64,000 nt of DNA from Paenibacillus sp. J2TS4 (GTDB lineage: Bacteria; Bacillota; Bacilli; Paenibacillales; NBRC-103111), in assembly GCF_018403245.1 (NCBI RefSeq), contig NZ_BOSH01000003.1:558001-622000 (forward strand). The letters run 5' to 3'. Below the pieces are notes generated by a model. The model saw nothing but the letters and a program-made list of their open reading frames with translations. It made no database searches and was not told where the DNA came from. The translations under genes were made by a program, and so were the position numbers. This document shows, in pieces, positions 1 to 8,891 of the stretch (position 1 is the stretch's first letter; every line of letters starts with the position of its first letter).

Positions 1-1377
1 GCCAGCGGGGAAAAGCTGGCCGCCTATTGCTTGACGGAGGCTTCCTCGGGATCGGATGCGCTCGGAGCCAAGACGACCGCTGTGCTGAGCGAAGACGGCA
101 AGCATTACATTATGAATGGCTCCAAGCAGTTTATTACGAACGCGGGCTTCGCCGATGTGTTCATCGTATACGCGAAGGTTGACGGCGATAAATTCACGGC
201 CTTCATTGTCGAGAGGGATTATCCCGGGGTCTCGACCGGTCCGGAGGAGCATAAGATGGGCATCAAGGGCTCATCCACCCGGCCGCTTATTCTCGAGGAT
301 GTTCCCGTACCGGCCGAGAATGTGCTTGGGGAGATCGGCCGCGGGCATGTCATTGCCTTCAATATTCTTAATATTGGACGATATAAACTGGCCGCGGGTT
401 GCCTGGGTTCCGCCAAATGGGCGATCAGGCTGTCGGTGGACTACGGCAAGCAGCGCAAGCAGTTCAATAAAGCGTTGGTGCAGTTCCCGCTGATCCGCCA
501 GAAGCTGGCTGATATGGCCATCCGGACTTATGTTATGGAAAGTATGGTCTACCGGACCGGAGGATTGATTGACGCGAGCATGCGCCGGCTCGACAAATCG
601 TCGCCCGATTATAGCCGCAAGGCGGCCAAAGCGATTGAAGAATACGCGATCGAATGCTCGATTAATAAAGTATTTGCTTCCGAAGCGCTGGATTTCGCCG
701 CCGACGAAGGAGTACAAATTCACGGAGGCTACGGATATATTCAAGAATATAAAATCGAACAGCTTTATCGCGATTCGCGAATTAACCGGATTTTTGAAGG
801 GACGAATGAAATCAATCGGCTGTTGATTCCCGCGGCTCTGCTCCGCAAGGCAATGAAAGGCGAGCTGCCTCTGATGGATGTGACCCGGCAGCTTCAGCAG
901 GAGCTGATTTCTTATCTGCCCCCGATGATGGGCACGGAGGCGAACGAACCTCTCGCCCGGGAGTCGGCAATGATCGAAGCGGCCAAAAAAATCTTCCTGA
1001 TGCTCGGCGGCACCGCCGTCGAGAAGTACAGATTCGAGCTGGAGCAGGAGCAGGAAATTGTCGAATGTCTGGCCGACGTCATCATCGAAATCTACGCCAT
1101 GGAATCGGCGGTGCTGCGTGCGACAAAAACGGGGCAGTACAAGGGCGGACAGCTTGCAGCTCAGCAAGCGGAAATGGCGGCCGTTTATGTGGAAGAGGCG
1201 TTCGGACGCATCGAAAGGCGGGCCAAAACAGCGGTGCTCGCTATGGAGGACGGGGACCTCCGGCAAGTCCAGTTATCCATCCTCAAGAAGCTGAGCCGGT
1301 GGAATCCGCTTGATGTGATCGGGATCAAACGGCGTATCGCTTCCCGCATAATAGACGCCGGAGGTTATGTCACGTAA
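1..1377 (+). CDS. fadE: Acyl-CoA dehydrogenase, FadE type (5' end outside window)
   Basis: Cytoplasmic flavoenzyme making the trans-2,3 double bond in acyl-CoA, the first oxidation of beta-oxidation. The frame is open to base 1, so the N-terminal domain lies outside; 458 codons remain. Visible are the FAD/substrate middle domain (CLTEASSGSD, then MGIKGSSTRPL), the arginine helix segment (YGKQRKQFNKALVQFP) and the segment RIFEGTNEINR, whose Glu is the usual catalytic base. About 190 residues continue beyond the core fold, as in the long Bacillus FadE proteins (about 590 aa) rather than 380-aa enzymes. The next genes (TetR, thioesterase, FadF-like reductase) fit a fatty-acid degradation operon. 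Family assignment is firm; the symbol rests on remembered similarity to B. subtilis FadE. Confidence 0.93.
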   Translation, partial: ASGEKLAAYCLTEASSGSDALGAKTTAVLSEDGKHYIMNGSKQFITNAGFADVFIVYAKVDGDKFTAFIVERDYPGVSTGPEEHKMGIKGSSTRPLILEDVPVPAENVLGEIGRGHVIAFNILNIGRYKLAAGCLGSAKWAIRLSVDYGKQRKQFNKALVQFPLIRQKLADMAIRTYVMESMVYRTGGLIDASMRRLDKSSPDYSRKAAKAIEEYAIECSINKVFASEALDFAADEGVQIHGGYGYIQEYKIEQLYRDSRINRIFEGTNEINRLLIPAALLRKAMKGELPLMDVTRQLQQELISYLPPMMGTEANEPLARESAMIEAAKKIFLMLGGTAVEKYRFELEQEQEIVECLADVIIEIYAMESAVLRATKTGQYKGGQLAAQQAEMAAVYVEEAFGRIERRAKTAVLAMEDGDLRQVQLSILKKLSRWNPLDVIGIKRRIASRIIDAGGYVT

Positions 1378-1409
1378 CAGGGCGGCGAGTCGAGAGGGAG
1401 AGCTGAAGG

Positions 1410-2027
1410 ATGGCTGCTAAGAAGGAACAAATCTATGAAGGGGCGCTGACCGCTTTTTCCAGGCAGGAGTTCAGCGAAACAACGATGGACTCCATCGCCG
1501 AGTTGGCGAGCGTATCCAAAGGAACGCTGTATTATTATTTTCCGACGAAAGAGGATTTGTTTCTGGATGTGATTGAGAAAGGGATAGTACGGCTGCTCGG
1601 TCAGATCCGGCCGGTGCTTGAGAGCGGCCTTTCCCGCGAGGAAATGCTTGTTAAGCTGTTGAAGGTGCATTTGAAATTTTTTGACCGGGAAAAAAGGCTC
1701 TGTCAGCTGCTTATGAGCAAAGTGTGGGGGACCCAGACGCTTCATCACGGGATACAGGAACGGATTAGTCATTATTTTTCAACGATGGAAGGATTCTTCG
1801 GGCAGCTTCAGAAGGAAGGCTGGATCGACCCGGCGATCAGCATCCCGACCTTGACGAGCGCTTTGTTCGGGATGGTCGGATTCACCGCTTTGAGAAGAAT
1901 GGAGATGGGGCTTGCGGTGTACACGCAGGAAACGAAGCTAAGCTTGATTGCCTTATGCAGCGGAGCGCTTCGCGCGGAGGGTATCGTTCCGCGATCCAAC
2001 GAAAGAGCGATGGGGGAACGAAAATGA
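1410..2027 (+). CDS. TetR/AcrR family transcriptional regulator
   Basis: 205-aa DNA-binding repressor. The helix-turn-helix is in residues 8-55 (TTMDSIAELASVSKGTLYYYFPTKEDLF has the classic TetR pattern with an aromatic YYYF recognition helix). The C-terminal two thirds is helical with no recognisable subfamily and should bind an effector. The start is set by GAGAGGGAGAG about 8 bases upstream of ATG 1410. It lies 32 bases after the dehydrogenase stop, and its TGA overlaps the ATG of the thioesterase gene (2024-2027), so the three genes are probably co-transcribed. By context it likely senses a fatty acyl-CoA and regulates this operon, but it does not closely resemble B. subtilis FadR and the effector is inferred. 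Confidence 0.9.
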   Translation: MAAKKEQIYEGALTAFSRQEFSETTMDSIAELASVSKGTLYYYFPTKEDLFLDVIEKGIVRLLGQIRPVLESGLSREEMLVKLLKVHLKFFDREKRLCQLLMSKVWGTQTLHHGIQERISHYFSTMEGFFGQLQKEGWIDPAISIPTLTSALFGMVGFTALRRMEMGLAVYTQETKLSLIALCSGALRAEGIVPRSNERAMGERK

Positions 2028-2437
2028 ACATGCCATTGGATTGGGAAGCCTACGCCCAAAAGCTGGAGCAAAGTGTGCGGGGAACGTTCTGGGAGGAGCT
2101 GGGGGCGAAGCTGGTGAGCCTCTCGGAAGACAAGGTTATGATTTCGCTGGAGGCCGAGGATCGGCATTTGAACCATATCGGGATTCTGCACGGCGGGGTC
2201 CATGCCTCTCTCTTGGACAATGTCATGGGCCTGGCCGCCATGATAGCGAGGCCGAACGACAGGATCGTCACGACTAATCTGAACGTACATTATGTCGCCC
2301 CGCTTAAGAAGGGAACGAATTATGCGGTAGGAGAGGTTCTGCACCTCTCCCGCAAAATCGTAACGACCCAGGGAAGATTGTACAGCGAAGAAGGAGGAGT
2401 GGGATCGTTCGGCACCGGATCGTACCGGTTGATTTAG
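2024..2437 (+). CDS. PaaI-family (hotdog fold) acyl-CoA thioesterase
   Basis: 137-aa hotdog-fold thioesterase, predicted to hydrolyse acyl-CoA or aryl-CoA esters in the cytoplasm. The family signature is present as LNHIGILHGGVHASLLDNVMGLAA (residues about 48-71): the HGG motif followed by the Asp helix that carries the catalytic acid. A later strand, TTNLNVHYVAPLKKG, is also typical. ATG 2024 is chosen although an in-frame start exists at 1955, because it overlaps the TetR stop by four bases (ATGA) and has GGGGGAACG upstream. In this operon it probably relieves acyl-CoA build-up or frees CoA. Substrate chain length cannot be read from the sequence. Confidence 0.88.
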   Translation: MNMPLDWEAYAQKLEQSVRGTFWEELGAKLVSLSEDKVMISLEAEDRHLNHIGILHGGVHASLLDNVMGLAAMIARPNDRIVTTNLNVHYVAPLKKGTNYAVGEVLHLSRKIVTTQGRLYSEEGGVGSFGTGSYRLI

Positions 2438-2447
2438 GGGAAGGCAG

Positions 2448-4598
2448 GTGAAACTTGTGACCGGATGGGCATGGCTTCACTGGATCGGGTTTGCGGCCGC
2501 GGTCGGCTATGCCGTTTACTTGTTCTCTCATGTCGTCTACAGCCGATATTCGTATATCCGGTTAGGAAGAGCAGAGAATTCTAAGGCGACAACCCGGGAA
2601 CGGCTTCGGAATTTGACGGTGCAAATGCTGGGCCATCAAACGCTCATGAAGGATAAGCGGAGCGGATGGATGCATCTGGTCATGTTCTACGGGTTTATCG
2701 TGCTCCAATTCGGCGCTGTCGACCTGATCGTACGAGGGCTGGCGCCGGAGCATCATCTGCCGCTGGGCAGCGGGTACCGCTATTTCGTCCTGGTTCAGGA
2801 GACGACGATTGTTCTGATTCTGCTGGCCGTCGGCTATGCCTTCTACCGCAGATATATTGAGAAGCTGAAACGGTTAAAACGCGGCTGGAAGCCGGCTGTT
2901 GTGCTGATCTTCATTGCCGGATTAATGCTGTCCTTGCTGTTGACGGAAAGTATGCGGGCGATTTGGAAGGGAGAGTCATTCTCCGCCTATGCTCCTGTTT
3001 CTTCGCTTATTGCAGGCGGCGCGGGCGGAATCGGAGCGGGACTCGCGGAAGGGTTGTTTTATTTGTTTTGGTGGCTTCATCTGTTGATTCTGCTGGCGTT
3101 TCTTGTGTATGTCCCTCAATCGAAGCATGCTCATCTACTGTTCGCTCCGTTCAATCTGTGGATGAGAACGGCGGGACCGCCCGGCAAGCTTCAGCCGATT
3201 GACCTGGAGGATGAAACGGCGGAGGAATTCGGTGTCGGACGCATCGAGCAATTTACGCGGAATCAACTGCTCGATCTATACTCTTGCGTGGAATGCGGCC
3301 GCTGCACGAATGTATGCCCGGCGTCTGCTACGGGGAAACGGCTGTCCCCGATGGATTTGATCGTCCAATTGCGCGATCATTTGACGCACCGGGGGGCGGC
3401 AGTCACCTCCCGGACGCCCTGGATGCCCGCATTCGCGTTCGCGGGTTCGGAAGCTAACCGGGCGGCTCTGGCCTCCCGTGCTTTCGGAGCCGGAAGCGGG
3501 GATGCAGCGGAAGCGGATGCGGGAGCCGGAACCGGGGCGGGTGCGGGGACCGTAACGCAAGGGGCCGCAGCGGCCCGCCTCATTGGCGACGTTGTGACCG
3601 AGGAGGAACTGTGGGCCTGCACGACCTGCCGGAACTGCGAGGATCAATGCCCGGTGGCCAATGAGCATGTCAGCATGATCGTCGATATGCGCCGCTACCT
3701 TGCGTTAACGGAAGGCAAGTTTCCGGCGGAGGCGGGCCGAGCGCTGAACCATATTGAGCGGCAGGGCAATCCGTGGGGGCTGTCTCGAAGGGACAGGAAC
3801 GGCTGGATGAGCGGCTTGACGGAAAGAGACCGAGCTCCGACAGTGGAGGAAGCCGGGGAATTTGATTATTTGTTTTTTGTCGGTTCCATGGGTTCGTATG
3901 ATAAAAGGAGCATGCGGATCACGTATGCGATGATCCGGATTATGAATGAGGCCCGAATTTCCTTCGCTGTACTGGGCAACGAGGAGGGCAATTCCGGAGA
4001 TACCGCCAGGCGTCTTGGTAACGAATATTTGTTCCAGGAGCTGGCACGCAGCAATATCGAGCTTTTTCACCAATATGGTGTGACTAAAATCATTACGATC
4101 GATCCTCACGCTTACCATTCATTCAAGAACGAATATCCCGATCTGGGCTTGGCTTCCGGGATCGAGGTTTACCACCATACCGAGCTGCTTGCGCGCTGGA
4201 TTGCCGAGGGCCGGATTGTCCCTCGCAAGGAGTTGAAGGAAAGGGTGACGTATCACGACTCCTGTTATATGGGCAGGTATAACGGAGTCTATGACGCTCC
4301 GCGCTTGATTCTATCGGCCATACCGGGAGTAGAACTGGTGGAGATGGAGCGCAGCGGAAGCAACAGTATGTGCTGCGGGGCCGGTGGCGGTTTGATGTGG
4401 CTGGAGGAGAAGGTAGGCGAGAGAGTGAATGTCGAGAGGACCAGGCAAGCGCTGGCGGTCCGTCCGTCGATTATCGGCAGCGCCTGCCCTTATTGCTTGA
4501 CGATGCTGGGTGATGGTGCGAAGGCGCTCGGCAAGGAGGAAGAGATCGACACCTATGATGTGGCCGAATTGTTGCAAATGTCACTGGAGGGCAATTGA
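2448..4598 (+). CDS. fadF: FadF-type membrane Fe-S oxidoreductase
   Basis: 716-aa membrane-anchored iron-sulfur protein, probably passing electrons from acyl-CoA dehydrogenase/ETF to the quinone pool. Residues 1-235 hold about five membrane helices resembling a NarI/DUF3483 cytochrome-type module. Two 4Fe-4S ferredoxin motifs follow (C280, C283, C286, C290 and C391, C394, C397, C401), then two CCG domains. The second CCG domain is canonical (HDSCYMG, SMCCGAGGG, ACPYC). The first has VGSMGS and NSGDT where other CCG proteins have cysteines; I believe this is normal for FadF proteins. Between the ferredoxin motifs is a Gly/Ala-rich low-complexity stretch (residues about 340-375). GTG 2448 has GGGGAAGG upstream; a GTG at 2457 is possible. 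Last gene of the operon. Confidence 0.88.
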   Translation: MKLVTGWAWLHWIGFAAAVGYAVYLFSHVVYSRYSYIRLGRAENSKATTRERLRNLTVQMLGHQTLMKDKRSGWMHLVMFYGFIVLQFGAVDLIVRGLAPEHHLPLGSGYRYFVLVQETTIVLILLAVGYAFYRRYIEKLKRLKRGWKPAVVLIFIAGLMLSLLLTESMRAIWKGESFSAYAPVSSLIAGGAGGIGAGLAEGLFYLFWWLHLLILLAFLVYVPQSKHAHLLFAPFNLWMRTAGPPGKLQPIDLEDETAEEFGVGRIEQFTRNQLLDLYSCVECGRCTNVCPASATGKRLSPMDLIVQLRDHLTHRGAAVTSRTPWMPAFAFAGSEANRAALASRAFGAGSGDAAEADAGAGTGAGAGTVTQGAAAARLIGDVVTEEELWACTTCRNCEDQCPVANEHVSMIVDMRRYLALTEGKFPAEAGRALNHIERQGNPWGLSRRDRNGWMSGLTERDRAPTVEEAGEFDYLFFVGSMGSYDKRSMRITYAMIRIMNEARISFAVLGNEEGNSGDTARRLGNEYLFQELARSNIELFHQYGVTKIITIDPHAYHSFKNEYPDLGLASGIEVYHHTELLARWIAEGRIVPRKELKERVTYHDSCYMGRYNGVYDAPRLILSAIPGVELVEMERSGSNSMCCGAGGGLMWLEEKVGERVNVERTRQALAVRPSIIGSACPYCLTMLGDGAKALGKEEEIDTYDVAELLQMSLEGN

Positions 4599-5040
4599 GA
4601 CTCCCACGGCTAAAGCAGCAAGCTGATACCTTCGGTATCATTGGGATTCTTGGGTGGTAGTCGGCAGTGCATTTCTGCTAACCGTAGTTCCCCCAAGTTC
4701 AGGGCTGTCTCATCAGCCCATCCTAAGACAGTGCATTTAGCATCTTAGGCTGACAGACTGTTACCATCTGCCACAGGTTTGCTCTGAAAATGTTTTAGCG
4801 TCTTCGTCTTGACGACTTCATACATTTTACGCTCAAGAAGATTCGCTTGAGCAACCTCATATGTATGCTGTTTTCAAAGAGCGAGTATCGTTTTAACGTC
4901 TTTTGCTTGACGGCACAAAGGGCATACCCTAATTATACCAAATCAGGTTTGCCCTGCCCATCCCATGAAGGGATGTTCTGGCAAAGCCGTCTTTCATCCC
5001 ACGATTAAAACCGTGGGCTTTCAGTCGGAAATTCTTGTAA
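4599..5040 (-). mobile_element. tnpB-less IS200/IS605 derivative (PATE/MITE-like)
   Basis: No coding frame. Read on the minus strand, it begins with a left-end hairpin (CCCACG and CGTGGG arms, + coordinates about 4996-5021) and ends at about 4601-4617 with the CTTTAGCCGTGGGAG-type sequence common at right ends of IS605-group tnpB elements. Just inside that end is a small hairpin, GATACC-GAA-GGTATC. A promoter candidate points the same way: TGGGCA (4955-4960), 17 bases, TATAAT (4932-4937). Three related motifs ending in TAAAAC or TAAAAT lie between about 4785 and 4915. The layout suggests an internally deleted transposon that kept both ends and perhaps a right-end (omega) RNA. Exact tips are uncertain. 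Confidence 0.6.
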
Positions 5041-5793
5041 GTTAACCTCCGGGTCTGACCCTTCCCATGCCAGCCCGCAGTGCGTGCCGGGAGAAGGGTG
5101 CGTTAAGCTAAGATCAGTAGGAAGCGAGGAAGGATGTAGGGGCAGGGTAGGTGATTATTGGCAGTGTAGAAGAGTGTGGACCGTTTCGTCTGAGCTCACA
5201 CTACGTCTGGCTGATGATAGCCCGCCCGCCCCTTCGCTGTGATCGCATCAGGCAGAAATTGAAATTCGAAGAAGAATGGTCAATATCGTGGAAGCTCTAG
5301 GATTATGGATGGGATAATGGTAAAATCTTTATAAATGCCTGAACAAGATGTTACAGGTATAGTTCGTTGCTATAAAGTGAAAGAATCGATGGATAAAGTA
5401 AGCCTCACGTGTGGTGAAATAGTGTTAGACTCAGGCTGTTGAAAAAAGTCATTGTCATTTTCTATAAATGCCGTAACATTCGGCAAGCGTTGTCATATTC
5501 CGGTCTGATGATCATTTTTGCACTCAATCGTCGAAATAGGCTGATTTTTATCACAATAAATCGATACGTTGAGATACAGTAGAGGGTTCGGATTGGGATG
5601 GGAAGGGGCAGCGGTCTCAGGCCTTTCGTAAGAAAGCTTCGTGAGCATTGGCTGGTTTGTTAGCGGGTCAATTTTTGTAAGGGGTTAATTTAGATTAGAC
5701 GATCTGGGGATAACAGCGATTGGAGGCCCCTGACGTATTTCGTAACTGTATAAATCACTATATTATAATCACTATAGAAAAAGGAGCTCGCGA
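5041..5793. other. Long intergenic region, no gene seen
   Basis: No convincing reading frame on either strand. The region is stop-rich, and nothing in it matches a known RNA that I recognise. Near its right end, TATTATAATC at about 5762-5771 gives a -10-like hexamer (TATAAT) about 25 bases before the next start, with no clear -35 box. It may include decayed DNA next to the transposon remnant. Confidence 0.5.
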
Positions 5794-6525
5794 ATGATTA
5801 TCGTACGCAATCTTACCAAACGGTTCGACTCCGAGCGGGAAGTGCTTTCTAAAATTAGCTTTCAAGCCGATAAAGGTGATTTTATCGCTATTCTGGGCGG
5901 CAGCGGCAGCGGTAAAACGACCCTGCTTCGCTGTTTGTCCTTACAAGAGTCCTGGAGCGAAGGACAGTTTATTTATGAAGGGAATGACATTACGTCATTC
6001 AACTTTATAGAGAAGATGAAAATTAAGCGCAAATGGGCCATGATTGAAGAACAGCCGTATTTGAATCTCAATATGACAGCTATCCAAAATGTATTGAGCG
6101 GCCGCTATAAGAAAACCTCCCTTCTCCGCTTTGTCACCCGAGTGTCTGCCAAGAACGACCACCTGGAGGCTATGGATTTGCTGGAGCATGTCGAGCTGCT
6201 GGACAAGGCGAGGGAAAAGACGGCTAAATTGAGCGGAGGAGAAAGGCAGCGGGTAGCTATTGCTCAAGCTCTCGTACAGGGGACGGAAATTTTGTTTGCG
6301 GACGAGCCGGTCATTGGTCTGCCCCCCGAATCTGCCAACCGGGTAATGGAGGATTTGAGGAACATCAGCCGCAAGAAAAAGGTGACGATTATTTGTACGG
6401 TTAATAATGTCGAGCTGGCTGAGCGTTTTTCCAGCAGAATCTGGGGGCTGGCGGGTGGTCGAATCGTGCTGGATATCGCGGCGCGAAAGCTGACTTTGCG
6501 GGAAAGAGATCTTATTTTCAAGTAA
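5794..6525 (+). CDS. PhnC-like ABC ATPase with degenerate catalytic motifs
   Basis: 243-aa ABC ATP-binding protein, closest in pattern to the phosphonate importer ATPase PhnC. Walker A (GGSGSGKT, residues 35-42), signature LSGGE (146-150) and Walker B ending ILFADE (166-171) are intact. Other conserved positions are not: the H-loop His is Asn204 (TVNNVELA where PhnC has TLHQVDLA), the D-loop Asp is Pro177 (GLPPES for SLDPES), and the Q-loop reads AMIEEQ. Such a protein may bind ATP but hydrolyse it poorly. No permease or binding-protein gene is adjacent. ATG 5794 follows AAAGGAGCT. It may partner a distant permease or be regulatory; its role is unknown. Confidence 0.82.
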   Translation: MIIVRNLTKRFDSEREVLSKISFQADKGDFIAILGGSGSGKTTLLRCLSLQESWSEGQFIYEGNDITSFNFIEKMKIKRKWAMIEEQPYLNLNMTAIQNVLSGRYKKTSLLRFVTRVSAKNDHLEAMDLLEHVELLDKAREKTAKLSGGERQRVAIAQALVQGTEILFADEPVIGLPPESANRVMEDLRNISRKKKVTIICTVNNVELAERFSSRIWGLAGGRIVLDIAARKLTLRERDLIFK

Positions 6526-6940
6526 CCTTAAATGCTGCTTGTTAGCGTGGCGTTAGAATAAAGGTTTCAATGCTCCATTATATGGAAGTCGTTTTTTCGC
6601 AGTGGTGATTAAGCAGTTTAAGCAGCTTAATGGATCAAAAGCCTGAAATTCTGTAGAGTTGCGGGCTTTCTGCGGATGAAAGGGTTATTGCACTTAATGC
6701 TATCCCGGTCGAGCGGTTTGGCTAGATGAGATAAGCCGACGCGGAGGTAGGGGAGACGCGAAAGAAAAGGGAATGGTTAGAAGTTCGTTCTAAAATTAGG
6801 CATAAAGTCCTAATTTTTCCGTGATTACAGTTTTTTCGATCTAATTTCTATATAATGAGTACTTGTAATATTAAGTTTTTTGTATCGGAGCCTTGTAGAT
6901 TTGCATCCGCCAAGACTAACGCAGAGGAGGATTGGTCGGT
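6526..6940. other. Intergenic region with hairpin and -10 box
   Basis: No gene seen. A hairpin at 6792-6817 (AAAATTAGG / CCTAATTTT) is followed by a short T run and could terminate upstream transcription. A good -10 hexamer TATAAT lies at 6851-6856, without a convincing -35, and probably belongs to the acyltransferase gene that starts at 6941. Confidence 0.45.
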
Positions 6941-8149
6941 TTGGGTCATCTGAGAACGAGGGAGAAAGAACAACTCCATACGATTTATATCGTTCGAGCG
7001 TTGGCCATTCTAGGAGTCATACTCGTTCATGTTTCATCCATTCCTGTTGGAGCCGTCATTGATAAGCATTCTTCTATGTACCAGCTCTTTAACTTTGTTA
7101 ACGTTTTTAACCGTTTTGGAACGCCGACTTTCATTTTTTTGAGCGCTTTCGTTCTGTTCTACAGCTATTATGATCGGCCTATGAACAAAAAAATGATTGG
7201 CACTTTTTATAAGCGAAGATTTTTATACATATTGGTTCCTTATTTTATTTGTACTACATATTATTTTGCGATTCAGATGTATTATTCGTATAATCAGTCG
7301 TGGGAGCAGTTCTTTCAGAACGTAGCTTTCTCTGATTTCTTTACTGCGGTCGCGATGGGAAAAGGGTTTTACCACTTATATTTTGTTTTTATCAGTATTC
7401 AATTTTACCTTTTGTTTCCTGTTTTGTTATGGCTGCTGCAACGCTTTAAGCGGGTGACCAAGCATTTGGTATGGATAGGGCTGGTCCTGCAGTGGGCTTT
7501 TGTATTGTTTGATTTTTATTACTTACACTATCCGGATAAGGGGCATCTGGCGACCAGTTACCTGTCCAATTATTTGCTCGGGGCCTTCTTTGGAATCTAT
7601 TACCTGTCCATCAAGGATTGGATCAGGGTGACCTGGCGCAAGCTGCAGACCCGCTGGGCGGTTCTGTGGGTTCCCTTGTGGGCTATATGGATAGGCGCCA
7701 GTCTCGGCCATGTTTATTTATGGTATCAGACGAGAGCGAACGATGTGTTTGCGCATGGCCTTGTCTATGAAGCATTATGGTTCTTACATAGTTATTCTTC
7801 TGCCCTGATTTTGCTTCAGGTATCGGATGGGCTGGCCCGGATACTTAACTACAGATGGGTAAATCTGTTGTATCATCTGGGATCGGCTTCCTTCGGAATC
7901 TATATTATTCATGCGGCTGTTCTGTTCTATTATTCATTAATTCCTGCGAGCTTCAACCCGAAGCTGTACTATGCTTACATCGCTGGAGGATTTGTGGTTA
8001 CGCTAACGGTCTCATGGGGGATCGTTGCTCTGGTTCATAGGTATATGAAGCATTCCTGGCTGCTTTTCGGATCTATGCCTAAATCCAAACCACATCTCCC
8101 CGGAAAGGCCGTAACGTTCCAGGGGCAATCGAAGACGGAGGCGGGCTAG
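6941..8149 (+). CDS. Acyltransferase 3 family membrane protein
   Basis: 402-aa multi-pass membrane acyltransferase (OafA/YrhL/WecH superfamily), expected to acylate a cell-surface sugar polymer or lipid-linked sugar. About ten hydrophobic segments are visible. The first contains IYIVRALAILGVILVHVSS, the typical N-terminal motif with its conserved Arg and His; FYKRRFLYILVPYFI is the second family motif. TTG 6941 is preferred over TTG 6932 because GAGGAGG (6924-6930) is 10 bases from the former and only one from the latter. There is no SGNH domain. The gene stands alone between a promoter-like box and the UPF0173 gene, so its acceptor is unknown. Confidence 0.85.
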   Translation: MGHLRTREKEQLHTIYIVRALAILGVILVHVSSIPVGAVIDKHSSMYQLFNFVNVFNRFGTPTFIFLSAFVLFYSYYDRPMNKKMIGTFYKRRFLYILVPYFICTTYYFAIQMYYSYNQSWEQFFQNVAFSDFFTAVAMGKGFYHLYFVFISIQFYLLFPVLLWLLQRFKRVTKHLVWIGLVLQWAFVLFDFYYLHYPDKGHLATSYLSNYLLGAFFGIYYLSIKDWIRVTWRKLQTRWAVLWVPLWAIWIGASLGHVYLWYQTRANDVFAHGLVYEALWFLHSYSSALILLQVSDGLARILNYRWVNLLYHLGSASFGIYIIHAAVLFYYSLIPASFNPKLYYAYIAGGFVVTLTVSWGIVALVHRYMKHSWLLFGSMPKSKPHLPGKAVTFQGQSKTEAG

Positions 8150-8184
8150 TTAGGCAATTGACTATAGAAGAGGAGGATCATAGC

Positions 8185-8868
8185 ATGAAAATTACATTTT
8201 ACGGTCATTCTTGTCTGTTGGTTGAGCATGGAGGCAAACGGGTCATTATCGACCCTTTCTTATCCGGCAACCCTTCTTCGGGCGTTGATCCGTCAGATAT
8301 TCGAGTCGACGCCGTGCTGCTTACTCATGGGCATGACGATCATTTGGGCGACTCCGTGGAGATTGCCAAGAACAATGATTGTCCGATTGTAGCCAACTTT
8401 GAGCTGGCAGGCTACTGTGAGCAGCAAGGGGCCAACGTTCATGCGATGAATACCGGGGGTGCCTATTCATTCGATGGCTTCAAGGTGAAGTTTACGCTCG
8501 CTTTTCACGGTTCCTCCATTCGCAAAGGGGATCAGTTCCTCTATGCCGGACAGCCGGCGGGGATCTTGCTGACCATGGGGGGCAAGACACTGTATCATGC
8601 CGGGGATACCGCTTTATTCGGAGATATGAAGATCATTGGAGAGCTGAACACGATTGATGTGGCCGCTCTGCCGATCGGAGATAACTTTACGATGGGTCCG
8701 GAGGATGCCGTCATTGCCGCACAGTGGGTGCGTGCTAAGCGGGTCATTCCCCTACACTACAACACGTTTCCGGTTATTGAGCAAGACCCCGAACGATTTG
8801 TCGCCAGCTTGAAAGAGGCGGGCATCGAGGGAACGGCCCTTGCTGCCGGAGAGAGTATCGAACTATAG
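8185..8868 (+). CDS. UPF0173 metal-dependent hydrolase (YtkL-like)
   Basis: 227-aa metallo-beta-lactamase-fold hydrolase, matching the usual UPF0173/YtkL length. The N-terminal strand MKITFYGHSCLLVE and IDPFLSGNP are family signatures, and THGHDDHLGD carries the HxHxDH zinc ligands. Later His/Asp ligands are in YHAGDTALFGDM and in IPLHYNTFP near the C-terminus. ATG 8185 is chosen over an upstream in-frame start because AGAGGAGGAT lies 5-12 bases before it. The physiological substrate of this family is not established. A terminator follows. Confidence 0.92.
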   Translation: MKITFYGHSCLLVEHGGKRVIIDPFLSGNPSSGVDPSDIRVDAVLLTHGHDDHLGDSVEIAKNNDCPIVANFELAGYCEQQGANVHAMNTGGAYSFDGFKVKFTLAFHGSSIRKGDQFLYAGQPAGILLTMGGKTLYHAGDTALFGDMKIIGELNTIDVAALPIGDNFTMGPEDAVIAAQWVRAKRVIPLHYNTFPVIEQDPERFVASLKEAGIEGTALAAGESIEL

Positions 8869-8891
8869 GATCGGATAGCTATTAGATCCTT

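Noticed and set aside
271..1266. Long minus-strand frame of 331 codons
   Set aside because: It is the antisense shadow of the acyl-CoA dehydrogenase gene; composition (many Arg, His, Leu) and absence of a ribosome site argue against it.
4780..4920. CRISPR-like repeats in the transposon remnant
   Set aside because: Three loosely similar motifs ending TAAAAC/TAAAAT are unequal in length and spacing, with no spacer array or cas genes; they are better explained as transposon leader sequence.
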